Shown in pieces: positions 43,661 through 52,153 of a stretch of 64,000 nucleotides of DNA. Source of the DNA: Streptomyces sp. NBC_00513 (GTDB lineage: Bacteria > Actinomycetota > Actinomycetes > Streptomycetales > Streptomycetaceae). The notes under the pieces are model-generated. The model ran no database searches. It was given only the letters and a program-made list of their open reading frames with translations, and was not told the DNA's origin. Location: assembly GCF_041431415.1 (NCBI RefSeq), contig NZ_CP107845.1, forward strand, positions 1,488,001-1,552,000, given 5' to 3'. A program made the position numbers and the translations under genes. Position 1 is the stretch's first letter; each line of letters opens with the position of its first letter.

Positions 43661-44676
43661 CCGCCATCCAGTTGTTGATCGGCCTGGCGACGCTGGTCGT
43701 GAACGCCTTCTTCGTCGGCGCGGAGTTCGCACTGATCTCGGTCCGGCGCAGTCAGATCGAGCCGTACGCCGAGCAGGGCGACCGGCGCGCCCGCGCCGTG
43801 GTGTGGGGCCTGGAACACCTGTCGGCGCTGATGGCGGCGGCGCAACTGGGCATCACGCTGTGCACCCTGGTACTGGGCGTGGTGGCCGAGCCCGCCATCG
43901 CCCACCTGCTGACGCCGCTGTTCGACCTGGTCGGGGTACCGGCCGGGCTGACCCACGCGATCTCGTTCGTGGTGGCGCTGTCCCTGGCGACGTACCTGCA
44001 CATGCTGTTCGGCGAGATGCTGCCGAAGAACGTGGCACTCTCCGAGCCGGTGCGCACCGCGTTGCTGCTGGGGCCGCCGCTGGTGACCCTGGCGAAGGCC
44101 CTCCGACCGGTGATCTTCGCGATCAACGCCTTCGCGAACGCCCTGCTGCGCCTGCTGCGGGTGGACGTGAAGGACGAGGTCGCGGCGACCTTCTCGGACG
44201 ACGAGCTGGCCCGGATGGTCAAGGACTCCAGCGACGCCGGACTGATCGACGGCCGCGCGAGCGAGCGACTGCACGACGCCCTGGAACTGGGCCGTCGCCC
44301 GGTCACCGATGTGGTGCTGCCGTCGGACCGGGTGGTCCCGGCGCGCGAGGGCATCTCCGCGGCGGGCCTGGAACGGTTGTCCGCCGAGTCCGGTTACTCC
44401 CGCTTCCCCGTGATCGACGCGGAGCATCGAATCCTCGGCTACCTGCACGTCAAGGACGCGCTGGACGTGGCCGAGCGGGACGCCCCCTTCCCGCTGTCCG
44501 AGCTGCGCCCGATCGCCCAGGTGCGGGCGGAGACCCCACTGGACGACGTGCTGACCGCCATGCGGCGCAGCCGCACCCACCTGGCGGCGGTGCTCGGCAA
44601 GGACGGCGTCATGACGGGCCTGGTCACGATGGAGGACGTGCTGCGCGAGCTGTTCGGCAGGCCGGCGTCCACGTGA
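43657..44676 (+). CDS. CNNM/CBS membrane protein, second copy
   Basis: A 339-residue paralogue of the preceding gene, with the DUF21 helices (FVGAEFALISVRRSQIEPYA, HMLFGEMLPKNVALSEP) and two CBS domains ending GLVTMEDVLRELFG. It lacks the C-terminal CorC_HlyC domain. Its 4-base overlap with the first copy argues for a heteromeric transporter. The ion is unknown, with Mg2+ most likely by family. Confidence 0.9.
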   Translation: MTAIQLLIGLATLVVNAFFVGAEFALISVRRSQIEPYAEQGDRRARAVVWGLEHLSALMAAAQLGITLCTLVLGVVAEPAIAHLLTPLFDLVGVPAGLTHAISFVVALSLATYLHMLFGEMLPKNVALSEPVRTALLLGPPLVTLAKALRPVIFAINAFANALLRLLRVDVKDEVAATFSDDELARMVKDSSDAGLIDGRASERLHDALELGRRPVTDVVLPSDRVVPAREGISAAGLERLSAESGYSRFPVIDAEHRILGYLHVKDALDVAERDAPFPLSELRPIAQVRAETPLDDVLTAMRRSRTHLAAVLGKDGVMTGLVTMEDVLRELFGRPAST

Positions 44677-44742
44677 CCGGCGTCTGATGCCCGTGTCCCG
44701 GGATCCCGTGCCCCGTACGGCCCCCGACCGAACGGGGCCGGC

Positions 44743-44759
44743 ATACCGCGCGGTATCAT
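44743..44759 (+). promoter_or_regulatory. Palindrome overlapping a -10 element upstream of the SGNH gene
   Basis: ATACCGCGCGGTAT (44743-44756) is a perfect 14-bp palindrome. It overlaps TATCAT (44754-44759), which has -10 spacing relative to a start of transcription just before ATG 44770. A repressor there would block the promoter. Confidence 0.5.
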
Positions 44760-44769
44760 CGCTCCCGCC

Positions 44770-45561
44770 ATGGAGATGAATGCGTCTTACACCAGTTTCG
44801 TCGCGATCGGTGACTCCTTCACCGAGGGCATGTCCGACCTGCTCCAGGACGGCTCCTACCGCGGCTGGGCCGATCTGCTCGCCGCACGCCTCGCGACCCG
44901 CGAGCCGGACTTCCGCTACGCGAACCTCGCGGTCCGCGGGAAGCTGATCGGCCAGATCGCCGGAGAACAGGCGCCCATGGCGGCGGCGATGGGCGCCGAC
45001 GTGGTGACGCTCGTGGGCGGCCTGAACGACGCGCTGCGACCCAAGGTCGACATGGGCCGGGTACGGGGACACCTGGAGGAGGCCGTGGAACTGCTGGCCC
45101 CCTCCTGCAAGACGCTGGTCCTGATGCGTTCGCCGGGGCGCAACGGGCCGGTGATGGATCGTTTCCGCCCCCGCATGGAGGAGCTCTTCGCCATCCTCGA
45201 CGAGCTCGCCACGCGGCACGACGCGCTGCTGGTGGACCTGTACGGGGCGCCCGTGCTCGCGGACCCGCGCATGTGGGACGTCGACCGGCTGCACCTGACG
45301 GCCGAGGGGCACCGCCGGGTGGCGGAGGCCGTCTGGCAGAGCCTGGGATTGCCGCCCGAGGACGAGTGGCGGGCCGATCTCGCGCCCTCGGCCGCGGCGA
45401 GCTGGCCGGCTCGCAGGACCGAGGACCTCCGGTTCGCCCGGCAGCACCTGCTGCCCTGGATCGGGCGCCGACTGACCGGCCGCTCGTCGGGCGACGGGCG
45501 GGCGGCGAAGCGCGGAGAGCTGCTGCCGTACACGCCCTCGGCCACGGATCGGCTCTCGTAG
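44770..45561 (+). CDS. SGNH/GDSL hydrolase
   Basis: A 263-residue esterase-like protein with block I IGDSFTEG (Ser around 16), block III VGGLNDALRP and block V DVDRLHLTAEGHRRVAE (Asp-His). No signal peptide, so cytosolic. ATG 44770 lies very close to a predicted promoter, so the leader is short. The substrate is unknown. It is followed by purB with its own promoter. Confidence 0.9.
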   Translation: MEMNASYTSFVAIGDSFTEGMSDLLQDGSYRGWADLLAARLATREPDFRYANLAVRGKLIGQIAGEQAPMAAAMGADVVTLVGGLNDALRPKVDMGRVRGHLEEAVELLAPSCKTLVLMRSPGRNGPVMDRFRPRMEELFAILDELATRHDALLVDLYGAPVLADPRMWDVDRLHLTAEGHRRVAEAVWQSLGLPPEDEWRADLAPSAAASWPARRTEDLRFARQHLLPWIGRRLTGRSSGDGRAAKRGELLPYTPSATDRLS

Positions 45562-45618
45562 CAAGGCACAATCCGAGGTGGGTCCCCTACCTGCGTAAAC
45601 GCACAGCGGCGGCCCAAG

Positions 45619-45624
45619 TAGAAT
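45619..45624 (+). promoter_or_regulatory. -10 element of purB
   Basis: TAGAAT, close to the TAnnnT consensus, ends 8 bases before GTG 45633. The purB message is thus predicted to be leaderless or nearly so. The matching -35 is weak. Confidence 0.5.
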
Positions 45625-45632
45625 CACTCCAC

Positions 45633-47066
45633 GTGACAGCCAAGCCCCGCATCCCCAATGTCCTGGCCGGCCGCTACGCCTCCGCGGAGCTCGCCGTCCT
45701 GTGGTCCCCCGAGTACAAGGTGACGCTGGAGCGGCGGCTGTGGCTCGCCGTGCTGCGCGCCCAGAAGGACCTCGGTATCGAGGTTCCGGACGCCGCCCTC
45801 GCCGACTACGAGCGCGTTCTGGAGACGGTCGACCTCGCCTCCATCGCCGAGCGCGAGAAGGTCACCCGGCACGACGTGAAGGCCCGCATCGAGGAGTTCA
45901 ACGCCCTCGCCGGTCACGAGCACGTCCACAAGGGCATGACCTCCCGCGACCTCACCGAGAACGTCGAGCAGCTCCAGATCCGGCTCTCGCTGGAACTGTC
46001 CCGTGACCGCACGGTCGCCGTGCTCGCCCGCCTCGCCAAGCTGGCCGCGGAACACGCCGAGCTGGTCATGGCCGGCCGCTCCCACAACGTCGCCGCACAG
46101 GCCACCACCCTGGGCAAGCGCTTCGCCACCGCGGCCGACGAGCTGCTGGTCGCCTACGACCGCCTGGAGAACCTCCTGGAGCGCTACCCGCTCCGCGGGA
46201 TCAAGGGCCCGGTCGGCACCTCCCAGGACATGCTCGACCTGCTCGGCGGCGACACCGCGAAGCTCGCCGACCTGGAGCAGCGCATCGCCGCCCACCTCGG
46301 CTTCGCCCAGGCCTTCACCTCCGTCGGCCAGGTCTACCCGCGCTCGCTCGACTACGACGTGGTCACCGCCCTGGTGCAGTTGGCCGCCGCCCCGTCCTCG
46401 ATCGCCAAGACCATCCGACTGATGGCCGGCCACGAGCTGGTGACCGAGGGCTTCAAGCCCGGTCAGGTCGGCTCTTCCGCGATGCCTCACAAGATGAACA
46501 CCCGCTCCTGCGAGCGCGTGAACGGCCTGATGGTCATCCTGCGCGGCTACGCCTCGATGACCGGCGAGCTGGCCGGCGACCAGTGGAACGAGGGCGACGT
46601 CTCCTGCTCCGTCGTTCGCCGCGTGGCCCTGCCGGACGCGTTCTTCGCGTTCGACGGTCTGCTGGAGACCTTCCTGACCGTCCTCGACGAGTTCGGCGCC
46701 TTCCCGGCGGTCGTCGCCCGTGAACTCGACCGTTACCTGCCCTTCCTCGCCACCACCAAGGTCCTCATGGGCGCGGTGCGGGCCGGAGTGGGCCGCGAGG
46801 CCGCACACGAGGTCATCAAGGAGCACGCGGTCGCCTCCGCGCTCGCCATGCGCGAGCAGGGCGCCGAGCGCAACGAACTGCTGGACAAGCTGGCCGCCGA
46901 CGAGCGGATGCCGCTGGACCGCGCTCAGCTCGACGCCCTGATGGCCGACAAGCTGTCCTTCACGGGTGCGGCCGGCGACCAGGTCGCGACGGTGGTCTCC
47001 CGCGTCGAGGCCATCTCCAAGCAGCACCCGGAGGCCGCCGGGTACGCGCCGGGGTCGATCCTCTGA
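45633..47066 (+). CDS. purB: Adenylosuccinate lyase
   Basis: A 477-residue fumarase-superfamily enzyme acting twice in purine synthesis (SAICAR and adenylosuccinate cleavage). Seen: the His motif TRHDVKARIEEF, HVHKGMTSRDLTENVEQLQ, AGRSHNVAAQATTLGKR, and the superfamily signature GSSAMPHKMNTRSCERVNG (catalytic Ser loop, around 286-304). GTG 45633 gives VTAKPRIPNVLAGRYASAE, as in relatives. The DNA glycosylase frame begins at its stop. Confidence 0.95.
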   Translation: MTAKPRIPNVLAGRYASAELAVLWSPEYKVTLERRLWLAVLRAQKDLGIEVPDAALADYERVLETVDLASIAEREKVTRHDVKARIEEFNALAGHEHVHKGMTSRDLTENVEQLQIRLSLELSRDRTVAVLARLAKLAAEHAELVMAGRSHNVAAQATTLGKRFATAADELLVAYDRLENLLERYPLRGIKGPVGTSQDMLDLLGGDTAKLADLEQRIAAHLGFAQAFTSVGQVYPRSLDYDVVTALVQLAAAPSSIAKTIRLMAGHELVTEGFKPGQVGSSAMPHKMNTRSCERVNGLMVILRGYASMTGELAGDQWNEGDVSCSVVRRVALPDAFFAFDGLLETFLTVLDEFGAFPAVVARELDRYLPFLATTKVLMGAVRAGVGREAAHEVIKEHAVASALAMREQGAERNELLDKLAADERMPLDRAQLDALMADKLSFTGAAGDQVATVVSRVEAISKQHPEAAGYAPGSIL

Positions 47067-47602
47067 CCCCCGACGAGCTTGCCGCCGCCCGCGACCGCGT
47101 CCTCCCGGACGTGGTCGCGGGCGGTCTGCGTGTGCTGTTCTGCGGGATCAATCCCGGTCTCCTCTCCGCCGCCACGGGCCACCACTTCGCCCGCCCCGGC
47201 AACCGGTTCTGGCCGGTCCTTCACCTGTCGGGCTTCACCCCGCGCCGGCTGGCCCCGGCCGAGCAGGAGGAGCTGCTGACCTACCGGCTCGGCATCACGA
47301 ACGTGGTGGCCCGTGCCACGGCCCGCGCCGACGAGCTGGACGCCGAGGAGTTCCGTGAGGGCGGTCGGATCCTGACGGCCAAGGTGGAGCTCCTGCGGCC
47401 GCAGTGGCTGGCCGTGGTCGGTGTGACCGCCTACCGCACGGCCTTCGGCGAGAGGAAGGCCCGGATCGGCCCCCAGGACCGGACCATCGGCGACACCCGC
47501 ATCTGGGCCCTGCCCAACCCCAGCGGCCTCAACGCCCACTGGACCGCCGAGTCCATGGCCCAGGAGTACGCCCGACTCCGCGCCGCCACCGAAACCCCCT
47601 GA
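47063..47602 (+). CDS. mug: G/U mismatch-specific DNA glycosylase (Mug type)
   Basis: About 179 residues, removing uracil or ethenocytosine opposite guanine. Seen: GLRVLFCGINPGLLSAATGHHFARPGNRFW (general region with NPG catalytic Asn), LGITNVVARATARADEL, and ALPNPSGLNAHWT. The first ATG/GTG in frame is GTG 47111, but the 16 codons before it (TPDELAAARDRVLPDVV) read like the family's normal N-terminus. That points to a CTG start at 47063 overlapping the purB stop (CTGA). I annotate the longer form; the GTG start is the conservative alternative. Confidence 0.82.
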   Translation: MTPDELAAARDRVLPDVVAGGLRVLFCGINPGLLSAATGHHFARPGNRFWPVLHLSGFTPRRLAPAEQEELLTYRLGITNVVARATARADELDAEEFREGGRILTAKVELLRPQWLAVVGVTAYRTAFGERKARIGPQDRTIGDTRIWALPNPSGLNAHWTAESMAQEYARLRAATETP

Positions 47603-47906
47603 CCGAGCCTCGCGGATCCGGGTCGGGCCGGGGTCGGTCGGGGTCGGGGACGGGTCGGGCCGGGCCGGGCCGGGGCCGCGTTCGGGTCGGGCCGGCTCGG
47701 TCCGGGGTCGGGCCGGGTCCGCGTTCGAGGTCGGTCGGGCCAGGCCGATCCGTGTCCGGGCCGATCCGTGTCCGGGTCGATGCGCGTCCGGCAGCGACGT
47801 GACGCCGTCCGGCACGGTGGAGTGGCCGGGGAGTTCTCAGGGCCCGCTCCCTCACCAGTCCCCGACCCGGCAACCAGGTCTCGGGTGTCCCGGTCTCGCA
47901 TCACCC
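47603..47906. repeat. GC-rich simple repeats between convergent genes
   Basis: About 300 bases without a gene. 47616-47740 is made of degenerate GGTCGGGCCGG-type units. 47743-47790 is three 16-bp units (two identical GGCCGATCCGTGTCCG, one diverged). Frames on both strands stay open only because of composition. Confidence 0.8.
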
Positions 47907-48344
47907 CTACGGCGGGTCGACCACAGTAACCACGGCCATCAACCTGAAGGGGTCCTCGGTCGCTCTGCGGGCCGCGTAGACCACGAGCCACCGGTCGCCC
48001 GCCCGCCAGAGGTGAACGTGATCGGCGTCGTTGGCGAGCTTGTCCCACGGCTCCGGTATCGACTCCCCGTCGAGACCCCGCCGCATCGTCCCGTCCAGAG
48101 TGAACACCTGCGGTGTCCCCCAGCGGCCGGTCAAGACCTGCACCAGGGCGCCGTACTCGGCGCTGATCTGGTCACCCACCTCGATCCGAGCCGACCCGTC
48201 GTCCTCCCAGAAGTCCCGGGTCTCCGCGAGTTGGACCAGATGATGGCTCGGGCCACTGCCGTGCCTGTCGAACCGGACCGGATCGGTGGGAAAGGGCTGT
48301 CCCCGGAGCCGGTCGATCGTATCGAGATGCTCTGCCGTGGTCAT
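47907..48344 (-). CDS. Hypothetical protein (145 aa)
   Basis: MTTAEHLDTIDRLRGQPFPT onward; soluble, mixed alpha/beta, with DFWEDDGSARIEVGDQISAEYGAL and HVHLWRAGDRWLVVYAARRATEDPFRLMAVVTV near the end. It reads like a small SMI1/KNR4- or immunity-type beta-rich protein, but I do not recognise a family. Codon bias supports coding. No ribosome site is obvious beyond AGGCATG-like weak pairing. It lies downstream of, and parallel to, the ABC permease gene. Confidence 0.62.
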   Translation of the reverse strand: MTTAEHLDTIDRLRGQPFPTDPVRFDRHGSGPSHHLVQLAETRDFWEDDGSARIEVGDQISAEYGALVQVLTGRWGTPQVFTLDGTMRRGLDGESIPEPWDKLANDADHVHLWRAGDRWLVVYAARRATEDPFRLMAVVTVVDPP

Positions 48345-48384
48345 GCCGTCAGTATCTCGGGAGGCACTGACAACTGGCCTGGCG

Positions 48385-49137
48385 TCATGCTGCCCGACGG
48401 CTCACCGCGAGCCAGCCTCCGGCCAGGGCCAGCAGCGACCACAGCGTGGCCACCCCCAGGCCGGTCCAGGGACCGAGTGAGCCGTCCGTCGCCGCCCGCA
48501 TGACCATCTGACCGGCACGGTCCGGCATGAACTGCCCCGCTCCTCCCGCCACCTGACCGACCACGAAGGGCAGGATCAGCACAAAGGGTATGAGCAGGCT
48601 CATCACGAGCGTGCCACTGCGCACCAGCGCGGTCAGTCCGGCCGCGAGAAGCGCTATGAGCGTCAGGTAGACCCCGCTCCCGAACATGGCCCTCAGCACG
48701 CCCGGGTCACCCAGCCCCAAGGCGTACTTCCCCATGAAGGCCTGTCCGGCGACGAAGGTGACGACGCCGGTGATCTGGCCGATGAGGAACCCTAGTCCGG
48801 CGATCATGGCCACCTTGGAGAGATAGAGGCGGGTCCGGTTGGGCACGGCCGTGAGCGAGACCCTCAGGGCTCCGTTGCGAAACTCCCCGGCGAAGACCGT
48901 GGTCCCGAAGGCAATGGCGGCTATCTGACCGAAGTTGACTCCGTAGAAGGCACCGAGCAGCCGGTCGTCGCCCATGGCTCCCTCTTCGGCCGTTCCGATC
49001 GCGGCGGCGGTGAGCGCCGTGATGCCGGCCGTGGCGAGGAAGACCGCGGTCAGCGAGCCGATGGCCGCTCGGGAGGAACGTATCTTGATCCATTCCGAGT
49101 ACAGAACGCGGATGTTGGGCAAGGCAGCGGCGGTCAT
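48385..49137 (-). CDS. ABC-2 type exporter permease
   Basis: A 250-residue protein with six transmembrane helices and the N-terminal VLYSEWIKIRSSR motif of ABC-2 permeases that pair with a separate ATPase. ATG 49137 has GGAG 8 bases upstream; ATG 49158 is also in frame. It lies 50 bases after the ATPase gene and is presumably regulated by the divergent two-component system. The substrate is unknown; such modules often export peptides or antibiotics. Confidence 0.86.
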   Translation of the reverse strand: MTAAALPNIRVLYSEWIKIRSSRAAIGSLTAVFLATAGITALTAAAIGTAEEGAMGDDRLLGAFYGVNFGQIAAIAFGTTVFAGEFRNGALRVSLTAVPNRTRLYLSKVAMIAGLGFLIGQITGVVTFVAGQAFMGKYALGLGDPGVLRAMFGSGVYLTLIALLAAGLTALVRSGTLVMSLLIPFVLILPFVVGQVAGGAGQFMPDRAGQMVMRAATDGSLGPWTGLGVATLWSLLALAGGWLAVSRRAA

Positions 49138-49186
49138 GACATGCGCTCCGATCTCCATCAAGGATGGTATTGGGGGCGGGCGATCC

Positions 49187-50113
49187 TCAGACGAGGGTCG
49201 CCGAGAACTGGGCGCGGGCGGCCGTGAGCTCCAGATAGGCCTGTTCCAAGGAGGCTCGCTCATCCGCGAGTTCGAGCAGGGGTACCCCCTCGCGGGCGGC
49301 GAGGCTCCCGATCTGCTCGGCACGTATGCCGTCGACCGTCCAGCACCCGTCTGCGGCGTTGACCGGCTCGAAACCCTCACGGGCCAGCGCCGCTCGCAGC
49401 CGATCGGGGTCGGAAGTCCGCAGTCTTGCCCTGGGGGTGCTGCGGGAGTCGATGAAGTCCTTCATCGACAGGTCGGCCAACAACGCGCCCTGCCCGACGA
49501 CGACCAGGTGGTCGACAAACGAGGCGGTCTCGGCCATGAGGTGGCTGGAGACCAGGACGGTGCGGCCATCGGCGGCGAGAGAGCGCATCAGCTCGCGGAT
49601 CCAGATGATGCCCTCCGGGTCGAGGCCGTTGGTCGGCTCGTCGAGCAGGAGGACCCCCGGATCACCCAGCAGCGCGGCGGCCACGCCCAGCCGCTGGCGC
49701 ATGCCCAGGGAGAACGTCTTGACCCGGTGCCGGGCCACCGAGGCGAGCCCGGCCCGCTCCAACACCGTGTCCACCCGCGCTGCCGCGATGCCGTTGCTGA
49801 CGGCGAGCGCCAGGAGGTGGTCCCGGGCGGTGCGTCCTCCGTGGACTGCCTGCGGATCCAGTAGAGCGCCGACTTGGCGCAGCGGGTCTCTCAGGTCGGC
49901 GAACCGGATCCCGCCGATGGTGGCGGTGCCGGCCGTGGGCCGGTCGAGCCCGAGCAGCAGGCGCATGGTCGTCGACTTCCCGGCTCCGTTGGGGCCCAGG
50001 AAACCGGTGACCCGGCCGGGCAGGACATCGAAGGTGAGGTGGTCCACGACTCGTGTGGTGCCGTAGTCCTTGGTCAGTTCGCGGATCTCGATGCGGTTCG
50101 GTTCGCGGTTCAT
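49187..50113 (-). CDS. ABC exporter ATP-binding protein
   Basis: A 308-residue ATPase of the BcrA/NatA type. Seen: Walker A GPNGAGKST, Q-loop region VGALLDPQAVHGGRTARDHL, signature FSLGMRQRLG, Walker B VLLLDEPTNGLDPEG and VSSHLMAE. The C-terminal 80 residues form the extra domain of this exporter class. It diverges from the sensor kinase gene across a perfect palindrome. Works with the permease at 48385. Confidence 0.92.
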   Translation of the reverse strand: MNREPNRIEIRELTKDYGTTRVVDHLTFDVLPGRVTGFLGPNGAGKSTTMRLLLGLDRPTAGTATIGGIRFADLRDPLRQVGALLDPQAVHGGRTARDHLLALAVSNGIAAARVDTVLERAGLASVARHRVKTFSLGMRQRLGVAAALLGDPGVLLLDEPTNGLDPEGIIWIRELMRSLAADGRTVLVSSHLMAETASFVDHLVVVGQGALLADLSMKDFIDSRSTPRARLRTSDPDRLRAALAREGFEPVNAADGCWTVDGIRAEQIGSLAAREGVPLLELADERASLEQAYLELTAARAQFSATLV

Positions 50114-50167
50114 GCCTCAAGATTCACCGCCGGCCCCACACCGTTCCCTCCCCCATGCGAGGGTGGC

Positions 50168-50189
50168 GTCTCCCCCACGTGGGGGAGAC
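50168..50189. promoter_or_regulatory. Perfect 22-bp palindrome, likely response-regulator operator
   Basis: GTCTCCCCCAC/GTGGGGGAGAC, between the divergent ABC exporter and kinase genes, 33 bases before the kinase start. The neighbouring CCCTCCCCCATGCGAGGG adds a weaker related element. NarL-type response regulators bind such dyads. Confidence 0.65.
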
Positions 50190-50221
50190 GGAGATGACCT
50201 TCGCGCTGCCACGATGGAGCC

Positions 50222-51397
50222 ATGTACCGACTGCTCCGCGCACCGCTGCGACCGGTGACCTACTCCCGCTGGCTGCATCTGTGCGTACCGCTGCTTCTGC
50301 TCGCCATCTGGATGTTCGTCAACCCCCGTTGGCCGTGGATGCCGTTGTTGATCGTCATACCGTTCGGGTTCGTGCCGTGGGTGAGGCTGGCCGAGGGACT
50401 ACAGGCGCAGTTCCTGCTGACCCCGCATGACCGCGGCTCCCCCGACAGCGTCATCGGTACCGCGCCGTCGGCACGGTGGGGAGACCGGTGGCGGACCCTG
50501 TTGTGGCTGGAGATACGTCTCGTGGTCGCCGGTGTCGCCATGTTCGCGACCGTCGTGCTTCCGTTGATGGCGGTCGAGTTGATCGCGACCGCGCTCGGGC
50601 AGCGGTTGTCCGCGAATCCGACCGTGCCGTTCACCCCGACGCGCTGGATGGCCGCGCTGCTCGCCCCGGTGCCGTTGATCGTACTCATCGTCGTGGTGGT
50701 GCTGCTCGGGGAGATGATCACCTCGATCGCCCGTCGGTTGCTGGGACCTTCGGCGGCCGAGCGCCTCTCCGCGCTGGAGGCCCGGACCGAGCAGTTGTTG
50801 GAACGGACCCGCATCGCGAGGGAACTGCACGACTCCATCGGCCACGCCCTGACCGTGGCGGTCATGCAAGCGGGGGCCGCACGGGCAGCCGGCGACCCGG
50901 ACTTCACCGATCGTGCTCTCCACGCCATCGAGGAGACGGGCCGGGCCGCGCTGGAGGATCTGGAGCGGGTGCTCCTGGTGTTGCGCGAGTCCGCCCAGCC
51001 GCCCTCTCAGCGGCCGACGTTGGCGGAGGCGGACCGCTTGCTGGAGTCGGCCCGTGCTTCGGGTGCGGCGGTGGACGCCCGGCTGACAGGGGCACTGGAG
51101 AAACTGCCCGGTCCCGTCACCCGGGAGGGTTACCGGATTCTCCAGGAGGCGCTGACGAATGTGCTGCGGCACTGCGGTCCCGTGCCCGTGAGGGTGCGGG
51201 TCGAGATGACCACCGACCGACTGGACCTGGAGGTGACGAACCCGCTGTCGGAACGGCCTACCTTCATGCCGGGTGGCGGGAGCGGTCTGCGCGGGATGCG
51301 GGAGAGGGCCGCGCTCCTCGGCGGGGAGGCCGAAACCGGCCCGTGCGCGGGCGGTTGGAGAGTGTTCGCCCGCCTTCCGCTGGACCGAATACGCTGA
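50222..51397 (+). CDS. Sensor histidine kinase (NarL/DesK class)
   Basis: A 391-residue membrane kinase. Four helices in about residues 15-165, then a HisKA_3 dimerisation domain with phospho-acceptor His in RIARELHDSIGHALT (around 203), and HATPase_c with EALTNVLRH and GGGSGLRGMRERAALLGG. The loops outside the membrane are very short, suggesting it senses a signal within the membrane, possibly the state of the linked ABC transporter. It is followed 4 bases later by its regulator. Confidence 0.9.
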   Translation: MYRLLRAPLRPVTYSRWLHLCVPLLLLAIWMFVNPRWPWMPLLIVIPFGFVPWVRLAEGLQAQFLLTPHDRGSPDSVIGTAPSARWGDRWRTLLWLEIRLVVAGVAMFATVVLPLMAVELIATALGQRLSANPTVPFTPTRWMAALLAPVPLIVLIVVVVLLGEMITSIARRLLGPSAAERLSALEARTEQLLERTRIARELHDSIGHALTVAVMQAGAARAAGDPDFTDRALHAIEETGRAALEDLERVLLVLRESAQPPSQRPTLAEADRLLESARASGAAVDARLTGALEKLPGPVTREGYRILQEALTNVLRHCGPVPVRVRVEMTTDRLDLEVTNPLSERPTFMPGGGSGLRGMRERAALLGGEAETGPCAGGWRVFARLPLDRIR

Positions 51398-51401
51398 TCG
51401 A

Positions 51402-52052
51402 ATGCCGGTTACCGTACTGCTCGTCGATGACGAACCCCTGGTGCGCGCGGGTCTGCGCGCCGTCTTGGAAGCACAGCCCGACATCACCGTGGTGGGCGAG
51501 GCGGCCGACGGGGCCTCCGTGGTTCCTCTCGTCCGGCAGCTGCGACCGGACGTGGTCGCCATGGACGTGCGAATGCCGTTGCTGGACGGGATCGAGGCGA
51601 CGCGGGCGGTTCTCCGGTCCGTGGACTCACCGCCGAAGATCCTCGTGGTGACGACGTTCGAGAACGACGAGTACGTCTACCAGGCTCTGCGGGCCGGAGC
51701 TGACGGCTTCCTGCTGAAGCGGGCCCGACCCTCGGAGATCGTGCACGCGGTCCGACTCGTCGCGGAGGGCGAGACGCTGCTCTTCCCGGCCGCCGTGCGA
51801 GCCCTGGCGGCGGAGTACGGAAATCACAAGGCGCGGGCGGTGTTGGAACGGGCCGCGCTGACCGAGCGAGAGGAGGCGGTGCTCCGGTTGATGGCCCGCG
51901 GCTTGACCAATGTGGAGATCGCGGCGGAGCTGATCATCGGCACGGAGACCGTGAAGTCCCACGTCAGTGCGATCTTGGCGAAGCTGGGCGCACGCGACCG
52001 GACCCAGGCGGTCATCACCGCCTACGAGTCCGGATTCGTCGCCCCGGCTTGA
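51402..52052 (+). CDS. LuxR/NarL-type response regulator
   Basis: A 216-residue protein: receiver domain with DDEPLVRAG, phospho-acceptor Asp55 in VAMDVRMP, Thr and Lys switch residues (VVTTFEN, LLKRA), then a LuxR HTH (about 150-205: LTEREEAVLRLMARGLTNVEIAAEL, VKSHVSAILAKLGARDR). It pairs with the upstream kinase and most likely binds the 22-bp palindrome to control the ABC exporter. Confidence 0.93.
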   Translation: MPVTVLLVDDEPLVRAGLRAVLEAQPDITVVGEAADGASVVPLVRQLRPDVVAMDVRMPLLDGIEATRAVLRSVDSPPKILVVTTFENDEYVYQALRAGADGFLLKRARPSEIVHAVRLVAEGETLLFPAAVRALAAEYGNHKARAVLERAALTEREEAVLRLMARGLTNVEIAAELIIGTETVKSHVSAILAKLGARDRTQAVITAYESGFVAPA

Positions 52053-52153
52053 CGGGAAGGGCTGATTCCGGCCGATGGGGGGCCACTTCTCGCCGTTGCG
52101 GCGAGTGCGCAGTACGATCCGGCTGACAGGGCCGCTAGCTGGGAGGACACACG

